A stretch of DNA of 11,066 nt from Clostridiales bacterium UBA7103 (GTDB lineage: Bacteria; Bacillota; Clostridia; Oscillospirales; Oscillospiraceae). The notes under the pieces were generated by a model. The model worked only from the letters and a program-made list of their open reading frames with translations, ran no database searches and was not told where the DNA came from. Position 1 is the stretch's first letter; each line of letters starts with the position of its first letter. Position numbers and translations under genes: made by a program. The stretch spans positions 70,638 to 81,703 of the forward strand of contig DKYJ01000051.1 of assembly GCA_002493305.1 (NCBI GenBank), in the 5' to 3' direction. Below are positions 1 through 5,881 of this stretch, piece by piece.

Positions 1-12
1 TTTCAAGTAATC

Positions 13-40
13 GCCCCCCGCCAGCAGGCGGGGGGCTTTT
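13..40 (+). terminator. Rho-independent terminator, plus-strand oriented
   Basis: A perfect 10-bp GC-rich stem (13-22 pairing with 27-36) has a four-base AGCA loop and is followed by TTTTATTGGTTTT on the plus strand. The U-tract lies only on the plus side, so it most likely ends a plus-strand gene lying left of the window, convergent with the permease gene that stops at 69. Read on the minus strand it is a strong stem without a T-run, so any termination of the transporter operon here would be weaker. Confidence 0.85.
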
Positions 41-68
41 ATTGGTTTTGCTGTCAACTTGGCGGCGA

Positions 69-926
69 TCACTTCATTGCAGCCTTGGAATAACCGGTCA
101 TCATGTACTTCTGGAAGATCAGGAACAGAATGATCAGCGGCACAACAGCCAGCACCGCGCCCGCCATGATCTCATGGTAGTTGGAGACAGCCTGCCCGGC
201 AAAGGTGTTCTTGAGCTGGGCAAGGCCGACAGTCAGCACGCGGCGAACCTCATTTTTGGCAATGATTTTGGGCCAGAAGTAGGCGTTCCAGCCGTTGGAG
301 AAGGTCACCAGGGTGACGGTGAAGATGGTGGCCTTGCTCATGGGGACAAGCACATTCCAGATGATGCCAAAGCGGCCGAGGCCGTCTATACGCCCAGCGT
401 CGATATAGCTTTGGTCTATCGACAGGAAGGAGTTTCGCATCATGAAAATGTAGTAAGCCGAAACAGCCTCCGGCAGGATCAGGCCTAAGAATGTATCCGT
501 CAAATTCCAGTTGGCGCACATGATATAGATGGGAATAAACGTAACCTGCAGAGGGATCATAAGAGCGCCCAGTACCAGATAGAACAGCACGTCACGGCCC
601 TTGAAGCTGCCGCAGGCAAAACCGTAGGCCGCCAGAGTACCGGTGCCGACCTGAAGGACGAGGATACCGGCAGTCATGACAATGGTGTTCCAATAGTACT
701 TGAGGAAGTTTGCGCGGGTGAGAACATTAAGATAGTTCTCCGGGTGGAAGCTGTGGGGGAAGAGCGTCGGGATAATAAGCTGAACCTCTTCCGCCGATTT
801 AACGGAGGTAGCCAGCATCCAGTAGAGCGGGAAGAGCATTATGATAGTGATCAAAACGGCGACTACCGTGTTGACATGGTAGCCAACGCCGTGCTTTTTC
901 TTGCGAATGGCAGTTTCCGGATTCAT
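69..926 (-). CDS. CUT1-family ABC transporter permease, MalG/UgpE-like
   Basis: This 285-residue inner-membrane permease is the second of two in a binding-protein-dependent importer. About six hydrophobic segments are visible (roughly 18-38, 79-101, 113-133, 145-162, 200-220, 256-274). The cytoplasmic EAA loop that docks the ATPase lies at about 174-195, in the form IDAGRIDG followed by a conserved Pro195, so the usual EAA is degenerate (D-A-G). A GWN...WP motif at 212-219 is typical of MalG/UgpE-type subunits, and length fits the family (about 280). The ATG at 926 follows a strong GGAGGAGGA site 15 nt after the upstream permease's stop, so the two are co-translated. The substrate is inferred from the binding protein and neighbouring phosphodiesterase, giving a UgpE-like reading. 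A permease for another sugar or polyol cannot be excluded. Confidence 0.93.
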   Translation of the reverse strand: MNPETAIRKKKHGVGYHVNTVVAVLITIIMLFPLYWMLATSVKSAEEVQLIIPTLFPHSFHPENYLNVLTRANFLKYYWNTIVMTAGILVLQVGTGTLAAYGFACGSFKGRDVLFYLVLGALMIPLQVTFIPIYIMCANWNLTDTFLGLILPEAVSAYYIFMMRNSFLSIDQSYIDAGRIDGLGRFGIIWNVLVPMSKATIFTVTLVTFSNGWNAYFWPKIIAKNEVRRVLTVGLAQLKNTFAGQAVSNYHEIMAGAVLAVVPLIILFLIFQKYMMTGYSKAAMK

Positions 927-941
927 AATCTTCCTCCTCCC

Positions 942-1892
942 TTATGCGTCATAGTTGACGGAATTGTTGGAGTACTTCATGGTAGCTACTGTGATAGCCA
1001 GCAGTATCACAAAGAACATGACAGCGGAGGTCGCCGCGCGATCCATGCGGAAATCGACCATTGCGTACTTATAGATCAGGTACACAAACACTTCGGTGGA
1101 ACGGGCGGGGCCGCCGGAGGTCAGGATATCGACAGACTGGAACACCTTCATAGAGCTGAGGAAGGTGGTGACCAGCAAAAACAGCGTAGTCGGTGAAAGC
1201 AGAGGCAGAGTGATCTTGAAGAACTGCTGCCTGCTGTTTGCGCCGTCCAGAGACGCGGCCTCATAGTACTGAGGCGAGATGCCCATCATTGCAGACAGAT
1301 AGATCATCATGCCATAGCCAAAGACACGCCAGCAGGTCGTCATCAGGACGGACAGCAGGGCGGTCGATTCCTGGTTGAGCCAGTCCACAGGCTGCAAACC
1401 GACAAGCTTGAGCAAATAGTTGAGAACACCATAATCAGTGTTGAGTATCCACAAAAAGACTACGGCGCAGGAGGACATTGCCACATACTTGGGCACAAAC
1501 AGGATCGCGCGCATCGCGCTGAAGCCGCGGGTCATGCGCTTGAAGAGCAGGGCAAGGCAGATACCGCCGACCATGGTCGCGGCGATCTCACCGAGCGAAT
1601 ACAGGAAAGTGACCTTCAGCGAGTTCCAGAGGTATTTGGCGCCGGAACCGGCAAAAAGCCATTTCCAGTTCTTCAAACCCACAAATTCCCACTCGGGTTT
1701 CAAAAGATTCCAGTCGGTAAGGCTGATTTGAAACAGCTTTGCCACGGGATAGTATGTAAAAACCGCGAGCAGCACCAGCGCCGGCAGCACGAAAAGGAAG
1801 TCCACTATCTTGGACTTCTGCCGGCTTGTCAGCCGGCGCTTTTTCTGATCGACCGAAGCCACAGCCGCAGTTTCCACGGGGACATTGCTCAT
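942..1892 (-). CDS. CUT1-family ABC transporter permease, MalF/UgpA-like
   Basis: This 316-residue membrane permease is the first of the pair and partners the MalG-like subunit encoded just downstream. A basic cytoplasmic N-terminus (KKRR at 17-20) precedes a first helix at about 30-50, with further helices near 92-117, 128-150, 178-203, 235-255 and 288-305. The EAA loop is canonical: EAASLDGA at 211-218, then Pro230 and Pro234. The TSGGP motif at 258-262, followed by an IYKYA segment, is common to UgpA and other CUT1 first permeases. The ATG at 1892 has an AGAAAGGA site at 1902-1909. It lies 119 nt after the binding-protein gene, with a stable hairpin in the gap that probably sets the binding-protein:permease ratio. 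UgpA-like by context; permease sequence alone does not fix the substrate. Confidence 0.93.
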   Translation of the reverse strand: MSNVPVETAAVASVDQKKRRLTSRQKSKIVDFLFVLPALVLLAVFTYYPVAKLFQISLTDWNLLKPEWEFVGLKNWKWLFAGSGAKYLWNSLKVTFLYSLGEIAATMVGGICLALLFKRMTRGFSAMRAILFVPKYVAMSSCAVVFLWILNTDYGVLNYLLKLVGLQPVDWLNQESTALLSVLMTTCWRVFGYGMMIYLSAMMGISPQYYEAASLDGANSRQQFFKITLPLLSPTTLFLLVTTFLSSMKVFQSVDILTSGGPARSTEVFVYLIYKYAMVDFRMDRAATSAVMFFVILLAITVATMKYSNNSVNYDA

Positions 1893-1935
1893 AGTAACAA
1901 ATCCTTTCTCTCCGAGATGTGCGATAAGCAGGGCT

Positions 1936-1969
1936 GCCTCAAGCCCTGCCCGCGGGCAAGGCTTGAGGC
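1936..1969 (-). repeat. Intercistronic hairpin between the binding-protein and permease genes
   Basis: Bases 1936-1950 pair with 1955-1969. On the plus strand there is one C/A mismatch (1946/1959). In minus-strand RNA that position is a G-U pair, so the transcript can form an unbroken stem of about 15 bp with a four-base loop. No T-run follows on the minus strand (the next bases are AGCCCTGCTT), so it is not a standard terminator. Its place fits a stability element protecting the 3' end of the binding-protein mRNA, as known for malE-malF type operons. That role is inferred. Confidence 0.75.
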
Positions 1970-2011
1970 TATAATAGGTTCATTCAGAGATTTTCTCCCG
2001 AATTATGCAGC

Positions 2012-3337
2012 TCAGGCGTGATCCTCAAGGATCTCATCTATCTCAACGACCATCTGAGCGGACTCGGTATCAACATCGGCGCCCTGGTTGATCATGACAT
2101 CCATGTAGTTCTTCCAGGTGGTGGCCAGCTCGCTCCAGGCAGCGCTCTGGATGCGGGGGTTGATGAGGTTGAGGTTATCGAAGATGCACTGGAAGGCGGG
2201 CTTTTTCTCCAGGAAAGCAACACCTTCGTCGGTGCTCAGCACGGAGTTACGGGTGGGCAGGTAGCCGGTGCCCTCAGCCCACTTCATGTTGACGTCCTTG
2301 CCGCAGAGGTACTGCAGGAAGACCCATGCAGCGTTCTTGGTGGCCTGGTCGTTGCCTGCGGGGATACCCAGAACACAGCCGCCGACCTCGGAGAACATGT
2401 CGCCGGTGGAGGCAGCGGGGTACCATGCCATGCCGACTTCGAAGTCGCACTTGTCAACATACTGGTTGTAGAGGGAAGAGGTGTGCATGACGGAGAAAGT
2501 CTTGCCGTCATAGAAGTTCTGGCGCATACCGGCAGAAGCATCGGTGCCAGTGGCAAGGTAGGCAAGGCCGTCATTGCACCAGCCCTTGATCATGTTGGTC
2601 ACGCCCAGAGCGGTCTCGCCGCCCAGGTCACAGGTGTTGTCGTCGGTGATGATGTCAACGCCCTCGTTGAGGTACAGGGTCTCAAAGTACCACTGATCCC
2701 AGCCGGGGACAACAGTGCCATAACCGCCGCAGGCGGCAGCACCGGCCTTGAGGAACTCCTCAAAGTCCTCTATCTTGGTGGGGACGGTGATGTTGTTCTC
2801 GTCTGCAAGGGTCTTGTTGTAGTAGATGACCTGAGTAGAGTGCAGGAAAGGCATGGCAACCTGCTTGCCGTCAAACTGAGAGCTGGCCAGAAGACCGGTG
2901 GAGAAGTCCTCCACATCGTAGCCGGTGGCGGCTATGTAGGGATCCAGGTTCTCAAACACACCGCCGTCGCCGTAAGAGGCAACATAGTCGGTGTTGGCGA
3001 CGCAGACTGCGGGCAGACCGGTGCCGGCGGCGTGTGCAGCGACCAGAGCCTCATTGACGTCCTTGTAGGCGCCCATGTACTGAGCCTCAACAGTGATCAA
3101 ATCCTGAGAGTTGTTGAAGTCATCAACGACCTGCTTTACGAGGTCGCTGTACTGATCTTCCAGAGCATGCCACCAGACGATGGTGATAGGCTCTGTCACA
3201 TCGTACATGGAGCCGTCGGCTTCGGCGGGCTGCTCTGCGGGAGCCTCAGACGCCGCGGGAGCGCCGGTGGAGCCGCCGCAGGCGCACAGGGCAAAAACCA
3301 TGCACAGCGCCAGCACAAGTGCCAGAATCTTTTTCAT
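2012..3337 (-). CDS. ugpB: ABC transporter substrate-binding lipoprotein, UgpB-like
   Basis: This 441-residue extracellular solute-binding protein (family 1) captures the ligand for the two downstream permeases. Residues 1-20 are a lipoprotein signal peptide ending in a lipobox (LCAC, lipidated Cys20), followed by an Ala/Pro/Glu-rich linker to about 48. The mature domain starts with WWHALED (55-61), as in UgpB (FWHSMEG). Aligned by eye with E. coli UgpB as I recall it, the glycerol-3-phosphate contacts are retained as Tyr91, Ser167, Ser287/288, Gly320, Tyr359 (TGYLP) and Arg395, and the pocket Trp as Trp213. The contact Glu appears as Thr116 or Asp117. Length matches UgpB (438). The ATG at 3337 has an AAGGAGG site at 3346-3352. 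A divergently encoded glycerophosphodiesterase supports the assignment. Family membership is secure; the substrate (glycerol-3-phosphate or glycerophosphodiesters) is inferred. Confidence 0.9.
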   Translation of the reverse strand: MKKILALVLALCMVFALCACGGSTGAPAASEAPAEQPAEADGSMYDVTEPITIVWWHALEDQYSDLVKQVVDDFNNSQDLITVEAQYMGAYKDVNEALVAAHAAGTGLPAVCVANTDYVASYGDGGVFENLDPYIAATGYDVEDFSTGLLASSQFDGKQVAMPFLHSTQVIYYNKTLADENNITVPTKIEDFEEFLKAGAAACGGYGTVVPGWDQWYFETLYLNEGVDIITDDNTCDLGGETALGVTNMIKGWCNDGLAYLATGTDASAGMRQNFYDGKTFSVMHTSSLYNQYVDKCDFEVGMAWYPAASTGDMFSEVGGCVLGIPAGNDQATKNAAWVFLQYLCGKDVNMKWAEGTGYLPTRNSVLSTDEGVAFLEKKPAFQCIFDNLNLINPRIQSAAWSELATTWKNYMDVMINQGADVDTESAQMVVEIDEILEDHA

Positions 3338-3376
3338 TTCATTTTCCTCCTTAGAATTAAGAAAACTGTTTGCGTG

Positions 3377-3394
3377 TCACAGCCTCTGCTGTGA
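3377..3394. promoter_or_regulatory. Inverted repeat TCACAGC-N4-GCTGTGA at the start of the binding-protein transcript
   Basis: A perfect 7-bp inverted repeat with a four-base spacer begins a few bases downstream of the expected start point (about 3398) of the minus-strand transporter transcript. It could be an operator, because its right half GCTGTGA recurs at 3591-3597 inside the opposite promoter. It could also be a 5'-end hairpin stabilising the mRNA. The halves face the opposite way from a Crp site (TGTGA-N6-TCACA). Confidence 0.5.
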
Positions 3395-3404
3395 ACTTGG
3401 TCAA

Positions 3405-3433
3405 AGTATACCATTTTGCCCACAAATTTACAA
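3405..3433 (-). promoter_or_regulatory. Promoter of the transporter operon
   Basis: On the minus strand there is a -35 TTGTAA (3428-3433), a 17-bp spacer and an extended -10 TGGTATACT (TATACT at 3405-3410). The expected transcript begins near 3398, giving a leader of about 60 nt before the ATG at 3337. The core GCAAAATGGTATACT is shared exactly with the divergent promoter at 3584-3612. Confidence 0.75.
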
Positions 3434-3583
3434 CCTCTCGAGCGTCATTTTCGTAAAATTGCGCAAAAACAGTTTTTGACCAAAACTCGCTCAATTTATT
3501 GTAAGAAAATTAAAAAATTGTGTATGTCTTTTGTTGAGCTTTACCAAAAGTATGAGTTTTTAAGCCGTCGACCTGCGCGATTG
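3434..3583. other. AT-rich spacer between divergent promoters; no gene seen
   Basis: The whole gap between the two start codons is 400 bp (3338-3737), and I see no credible gene in it. Short open frames here lack ribosome sites and family resemblance. This middle portion is markedly richer in A and T than the flanking genes. It holds a weak near-palindrome, AGTTTT-TGACC-AAAACT (3471-3487), that could be a regulator site or chance in AT-rich DNA. I found no clear catabolite-response element or Pho-box array by eye. Confidence 0.55.
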
Positions 3584-3612
3584 TTGCAATGCTGTGAGCA
3601 AAATGGTATACT
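3584..3612 (+). promoter_or_regulatory. Promoter of the phosphodiesterase operon
   Basis: There is a -35 TTGCAA (3584-3589), a 17-bp spacer and an extended -10 TGGTATACT (TATACT at 3607-3612). The spacer contains GCTGTGA (3591-3597), the same 7-mer as one half of the inverted repeat in the opposite leader. The 29-bp element matches the divergent promoter at 24 positions by hand count. Transcription should start near 3619, leaving an untranslated leader of about 120 nt. Confidence 0.75.
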
Positions 3613-3620
3613 GAACGACA

Positions 3621-3641
3621 CGACAAAGTCATTTTTTGTCG
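3621..3641 (+). promoter_or_regulatory. Leader hairpin CGACAAA / TTTGTCG
   Basis: A perfect 7-bp inverted repeat with a seven-base loop lies right at the expected 5' end of the phosphodiesterase transcript. The rest of the leader (3642-3737) contains the small palindromes GGCATGCC (3672-3679) and CGGCCG (3679-3684). I recognise no known riboswitch. A 5' stability hairpin or an operator are both possible. Confidence 0.4.
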
Positions 3642-3737
3642 CAGCAAAATCGGCTTTTGGAGCAGTCAGATGGCATGCCGGCCGACGCTGGAATGACAAA
3701 GCTCTGCTTCCTGCCCTATATTTATAGGAGATTCGTT

Positions 3738-4460
3738 ATGAACACAATCAAAATCGACAAAAAAAATGTTAAAATGATCGCCCATCGCGGGCTGAGCGGG
3801 CTTGAAAAGGAAAACACCTGCTCCGCTTTTGTCGCCGCCGGGAACCGCGAGGCCTATTTTGGCATTGAGACCGATGTCCATGTGACGGCTGACGGGAAAT
3901 ATGTGATCATTCACGACGATAACACCGCCCGCGTGGGGCTTGATGGGCTTACCGTGGAAGAGAGCACCTTTGATACCCTGCGCCAGCTCCAGCTCGCGGA
4001 TATTGACGGCAGGAGGGGGCGCAGTGATCTGCGTATCCCCACATTGGAGGAGTACATCGGCATATGCAAAAAATATGAAAAGCACTGCGTGCTGGAGCTC
4101 AAGAACCAGTTCCGCGCGGCTGATGTATATAAAATAGTAGCTTCCATTGAAAAAATGGGTTATCTTGACAATATTACCTTTATCTCCTTCGAGCTAAAAA
4201 ACCTTATATATCTGCGCCGCCGTTATCCTCAGGTCTCAGCCCAGTACCTTGTGAGACAGTTTACAGACAAGGATCTTGAGAATCTGATAAAATACGATCT
4301 GGGGCTGGATATAAAGTACATTTATCTGACAGCGGAGATTGTTGAAAAGGTGCACGCCGCCGGGCTTGAGGTCAACTGCTGGACGGTCAACACCAGAGAA
4401 GAGGGCGAGGCCATGGTGGCCATGGGCGTGGACTATATTACGACCAATATACTTGAGTGA
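3738..4460 (+). CDS. ugpQ: Glycerophosphodiester phosphodiesterase, cytoplasmic
   Basis: This 240-residue GDPD-family TIM-barrel enzyme hydrolyses glycerophosphodiesters (for example glycerophosphocholine) to glycerol-3-phosphate plus an alcohol. The family's active-site motifs are in order: HRG at 16-18, ENT at 25-27, E44 and D46, H59-D60, then E120-L-K122. A WTVN strand near the C-terminus is also typical. There is no signal peptide or membrane segment, so it should act in the cytoplasm; length is close to E. coli UgpQ (247). The ATG at 3738 is chosen because TAGGAG (3725-3730) lies 7 nt upstream. An in-frame start at 3636 would add 34 leader-encoded residues and lacks a ribosome site. It is first in a three-gene operon divergent from the transporter, which suggests it acts on imported diesters. 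Confidence 0.93.
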   Translation: MNTIKIDKKNVKMIAHRGLSGLEKENTCSAFVAAGNREAYFGIETDVHVTADGKYVIIHDDNTARVGLDGLTVEESTFDTLRQLQLADIDGRRGRSDLRIPTLEEYIGICKKYEKHCVLELKNQFRAADVYKIVASIEKMGYLDNITFISFELKNLIYLRRRYPQVSAQYLVRQFTDKDLENLIKYDLGLDIKYIYLTAEIVEKVHAAGLEVNCWTVNTREEGEAMVAMGVDYITTNILE

Positions 4461-4482
4461 CATTTCCACACAGGAGAGGCAC

Positions 4483-5133
4483 ATGATCCAACTATTTAAT
4501 CCCGAAAACAAATTCTGGAACTTTGTGGCAAAGCTCACTGATGCCGCCCTTATGAGCATACTGTGGGCCATCATCAGCCTGCCAGTTATCACCTGCGGCG
4601 CGGCAACCACCGCCTTCTACGATTTCTGTATGCACCAGGTGACTGACCGGGAGGGCAAGATTTTCAAGAGCTTTTTCACTTCCTTCAAGGCCCATTTCGG
4701 GCGGGCGACCCTGCTTTGGCTCATTCAGCTTTTCGGCACGGCCTTTTTCGCGCTGGATCTCTGGGCGGCGTGGAACTACTATCTGGCTAACGGCGGCGTC
4801 TTCGGCATCGTGTTGATGGGTCTGTGCGGGTGTCTGGCGATAATATTCCTCTCCTGCTGCATGTATGTCTATCCGCTTCTTGCGACCTTTAACTTCAAAA
4901 TCGGCAAACTCCTCCGCGACAGCTTCATCATGGCCATGGGCAATCTGCATGTGACCGTCACCTTCTTTGTGATGACAGCGCTGGTCTGCGTGCTTATTTA
5001 TAATGTCAGCGGTCTGTTCTTTTTTTGGATTGGCCTGTATATCTTCTTCGCCTCCTATTTTCTCACCGGCGTTTTTCTGAAATACACCGGCAAAGATGAT
5101 GACGAGGACGGAAAGGAGCTGCCGGAGGAATGA
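4483..5133 (+). CDS. YesL-type (DUF624) membrane protein
   Basis: This 216-residue integral membrane protein is of unknown biochemical role. The N-terminus (LFNPENKFWNF, then a helix ending in SLPVITCGAATTA at 32-44) is the hallmark of the DUF624/YesL family, which often sits beside CUT1 carbohydrate ABC transporters in Firmicutes. Five hydrophobic segments are visible (about 20-45, 74-96, 106-132, 155-174, 176-198), then a short strongly acidic tail. The ATG at 4483 follows CAGGAG (4471-4476), 22 nt after the phosphodiesterase stop. An open frame starting at 4339 merely overlaps the upstream gene and is not preferred. Its end overlaps the next gene by ATGA, indicating translational coupling. 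A link to the neighbouring transporter, such as assembly, signalling or accessory transport, is inferred from gene context only. Confidence 0.87.
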   Translation: MIQLFNPENKFWNFVAKLTDAALMSILWAIISLPVITCGAATTAFYDFCMHQVTDREGKIFKSFFTSFKAHFGRATLLWLIQLFGTAFFALDLWAAWNYYLANGGVFGIVLMGLCGCLAIIFLSCCMYVYPLLATFNFKIGKLLRDSFIMAMGNLHVTVTFFVMTALVCVLIYNVSGLFFFWIGLYIFFASYFLTGVFLKYTGKDDDEDGKELPEE

Positions 5134-5837
5134 TAGGCGGAGTTGGACTGAGCTTCCGGGAAAAAGTGAAGCTCTGGCGGACAACGGAGTCGGCAAAGCT
5201 GCGCAGTATGAGCTTTGGGAAAAAGCTGAGCTATATCTTTACCTACTATTGGAAATGGATGCTGCTGTTTCTCATCGTGCTGATGTTCTGCGGATACGTG
5301 GCCGATGTTATCGTCCAGGCCGGGAAAGAGACCGTGCTGGAGGGCTTTTTCACAAATGACGATTATAATTTTTTCCCCGCTGGTAAGCTGCAGGACGAAT
5401 TTTCTCAGTATCTGGGGCTGAGCGGGGACGAGAAGCTGATTTTTGATGACAGTCTGTATGTGAGTCTGGACGGCGGGGCCACCGAGTACAGCGCCGCCAG
5501 CAACGGCAAGATCATCGCCTACATGGCGACGCAGGAGCTGGATTTCATCGTGTCCCCCCGGGCGGTGTTTGATTACTATTCAAACGATGTGCCAATGTCG
5601 GATCTGAAAACGCTGCTCGCGCCGGATCTGTATGAGCGGCTTGAGCCATACATGATAGAGGGCGTTGACAGTGAGGGAAAGCCCTGCTATACCGGCATTG
5701 ACATGACGGAGAGCCGCTATATCTCAGGCTCGGAGAACGCAGAATACGCCGAACAGGCCTATGTGATGTTTGTCCCTTACAGCGCCCCCCACCGGGAGAT
5801 GCTGAATTCCTACATCGCTTTTTGTTTTGATAATTAG
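5130..5837 (+). CDS. Single-pass membrane protein with an extracytoplasmic domain, function unknown
   Basis: I cannot name this 235-residue protein. A basic N-terminal region (1-43) contains two similar short segments, LSFREKVKLW (7-16) and MSFGKKLSYIF (27-37). One transmembrane helix follows at about 44-61, then an acidic domain of about 170 residues predicted outside the cell. The domain has alternating strand/helix character, including a VSLDGGATEY stretch (111-120) and aromatic-rich segments. It loosely recalls part of a solute-binding fold, but that is a guess. It overlaps the YesL-type gene by ATGA. GGAGG lies too close to the ATG, whereas AAGGAG at 5113-5118 gives an 11-nt spacing. Met27 (5208) is an alternative start that would still retain the helix. 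It is the last gene of the operon and ends 7 nt before a palindromic terminator. Confidence 0.75.
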   Translation: MIGGVGLSFREKVKLWRTTESAKLRSMSFGKKLSYIFTYYWKWMLLFLIVLMFCGYVADVIVQAGKETVLEGFFTNDDYNFFPAGKLQDEFSQYLGLSGDEKLIFDDSLYVSLDGGATEYSAASNGKIIAYMATQELDFIVSPRAVFDYYSNDVPMSDLKTLLAPDLYERLEPYMIEGVDSEGKPCYTGIDMTESRYISGSENAEYAEQAYVMFVPYSAPHREMLNSYIAFCFDN

Positions 5838-5844
5838 GTACAGA

Positions 5845-5872
5845 AAAATGCCGCCCGGCCGGGCGGCATTTT
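5845..5872. terminator. Bidirectional terminator, perfect 28-bp palindrome
   Basis: Bases 5845-5858 are perfectly complementary to 5859-5872, giving a GC-rich stem flanked by A-runs and T-runs. The plus strand continues TTTTCATTTT and the minus strand reads TTTTTCTG, so it can end both the three-gene operon (stop at 5837) and the convergent coiled-coil gene (stop at 5882). Pairing is continuous to the centre, so the innermost bases must open to form the loop. Confidence 0.88.
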
Positions 5873-5881
5873 CATTTTGCA

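Noticed and set aside
2018..3394. Open frame of 458 codons antisense to the binding-protein gene
   Set aside because: It mirrors the binding-protein gene almost end to end, has no ribosome site and reads as low-complexity Gly/Val/Ala-rich protein. Such frames arise from codon bias opposite GC-rich genes. The sense gene has a signal peptide and clear family motifs.
3377..3394. Crp-type site
   Set aside because: The TGTGA/TCACA halves are everted compared with TGTGA-N6-TCACA, and Crp control of this kind is not expected in this type of organism.
3416..3727. Open frame of 103 codons within the divergent control region
   Set aside because: It starts with TTG without a ribosome site, runs across the phosphodiesterase promoter and leader, and resembles no family.
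3636..3737. N-terminal extension of the phosphodiesterase
   Set aside because: The added residues come from the untranslated leader. The ATG at 3738 has a well-spaced TAGGAG site and gives the normal family N-terminus.
4492..5196. Open frame of 234 codons antisense to the YesL-type gene
   Set aside because: The sense strand has the DUF624 signature, a good ribosome site and coupling to both neighbours. The antisense product is Gln/Glu/His-rich with no recognisable motif.
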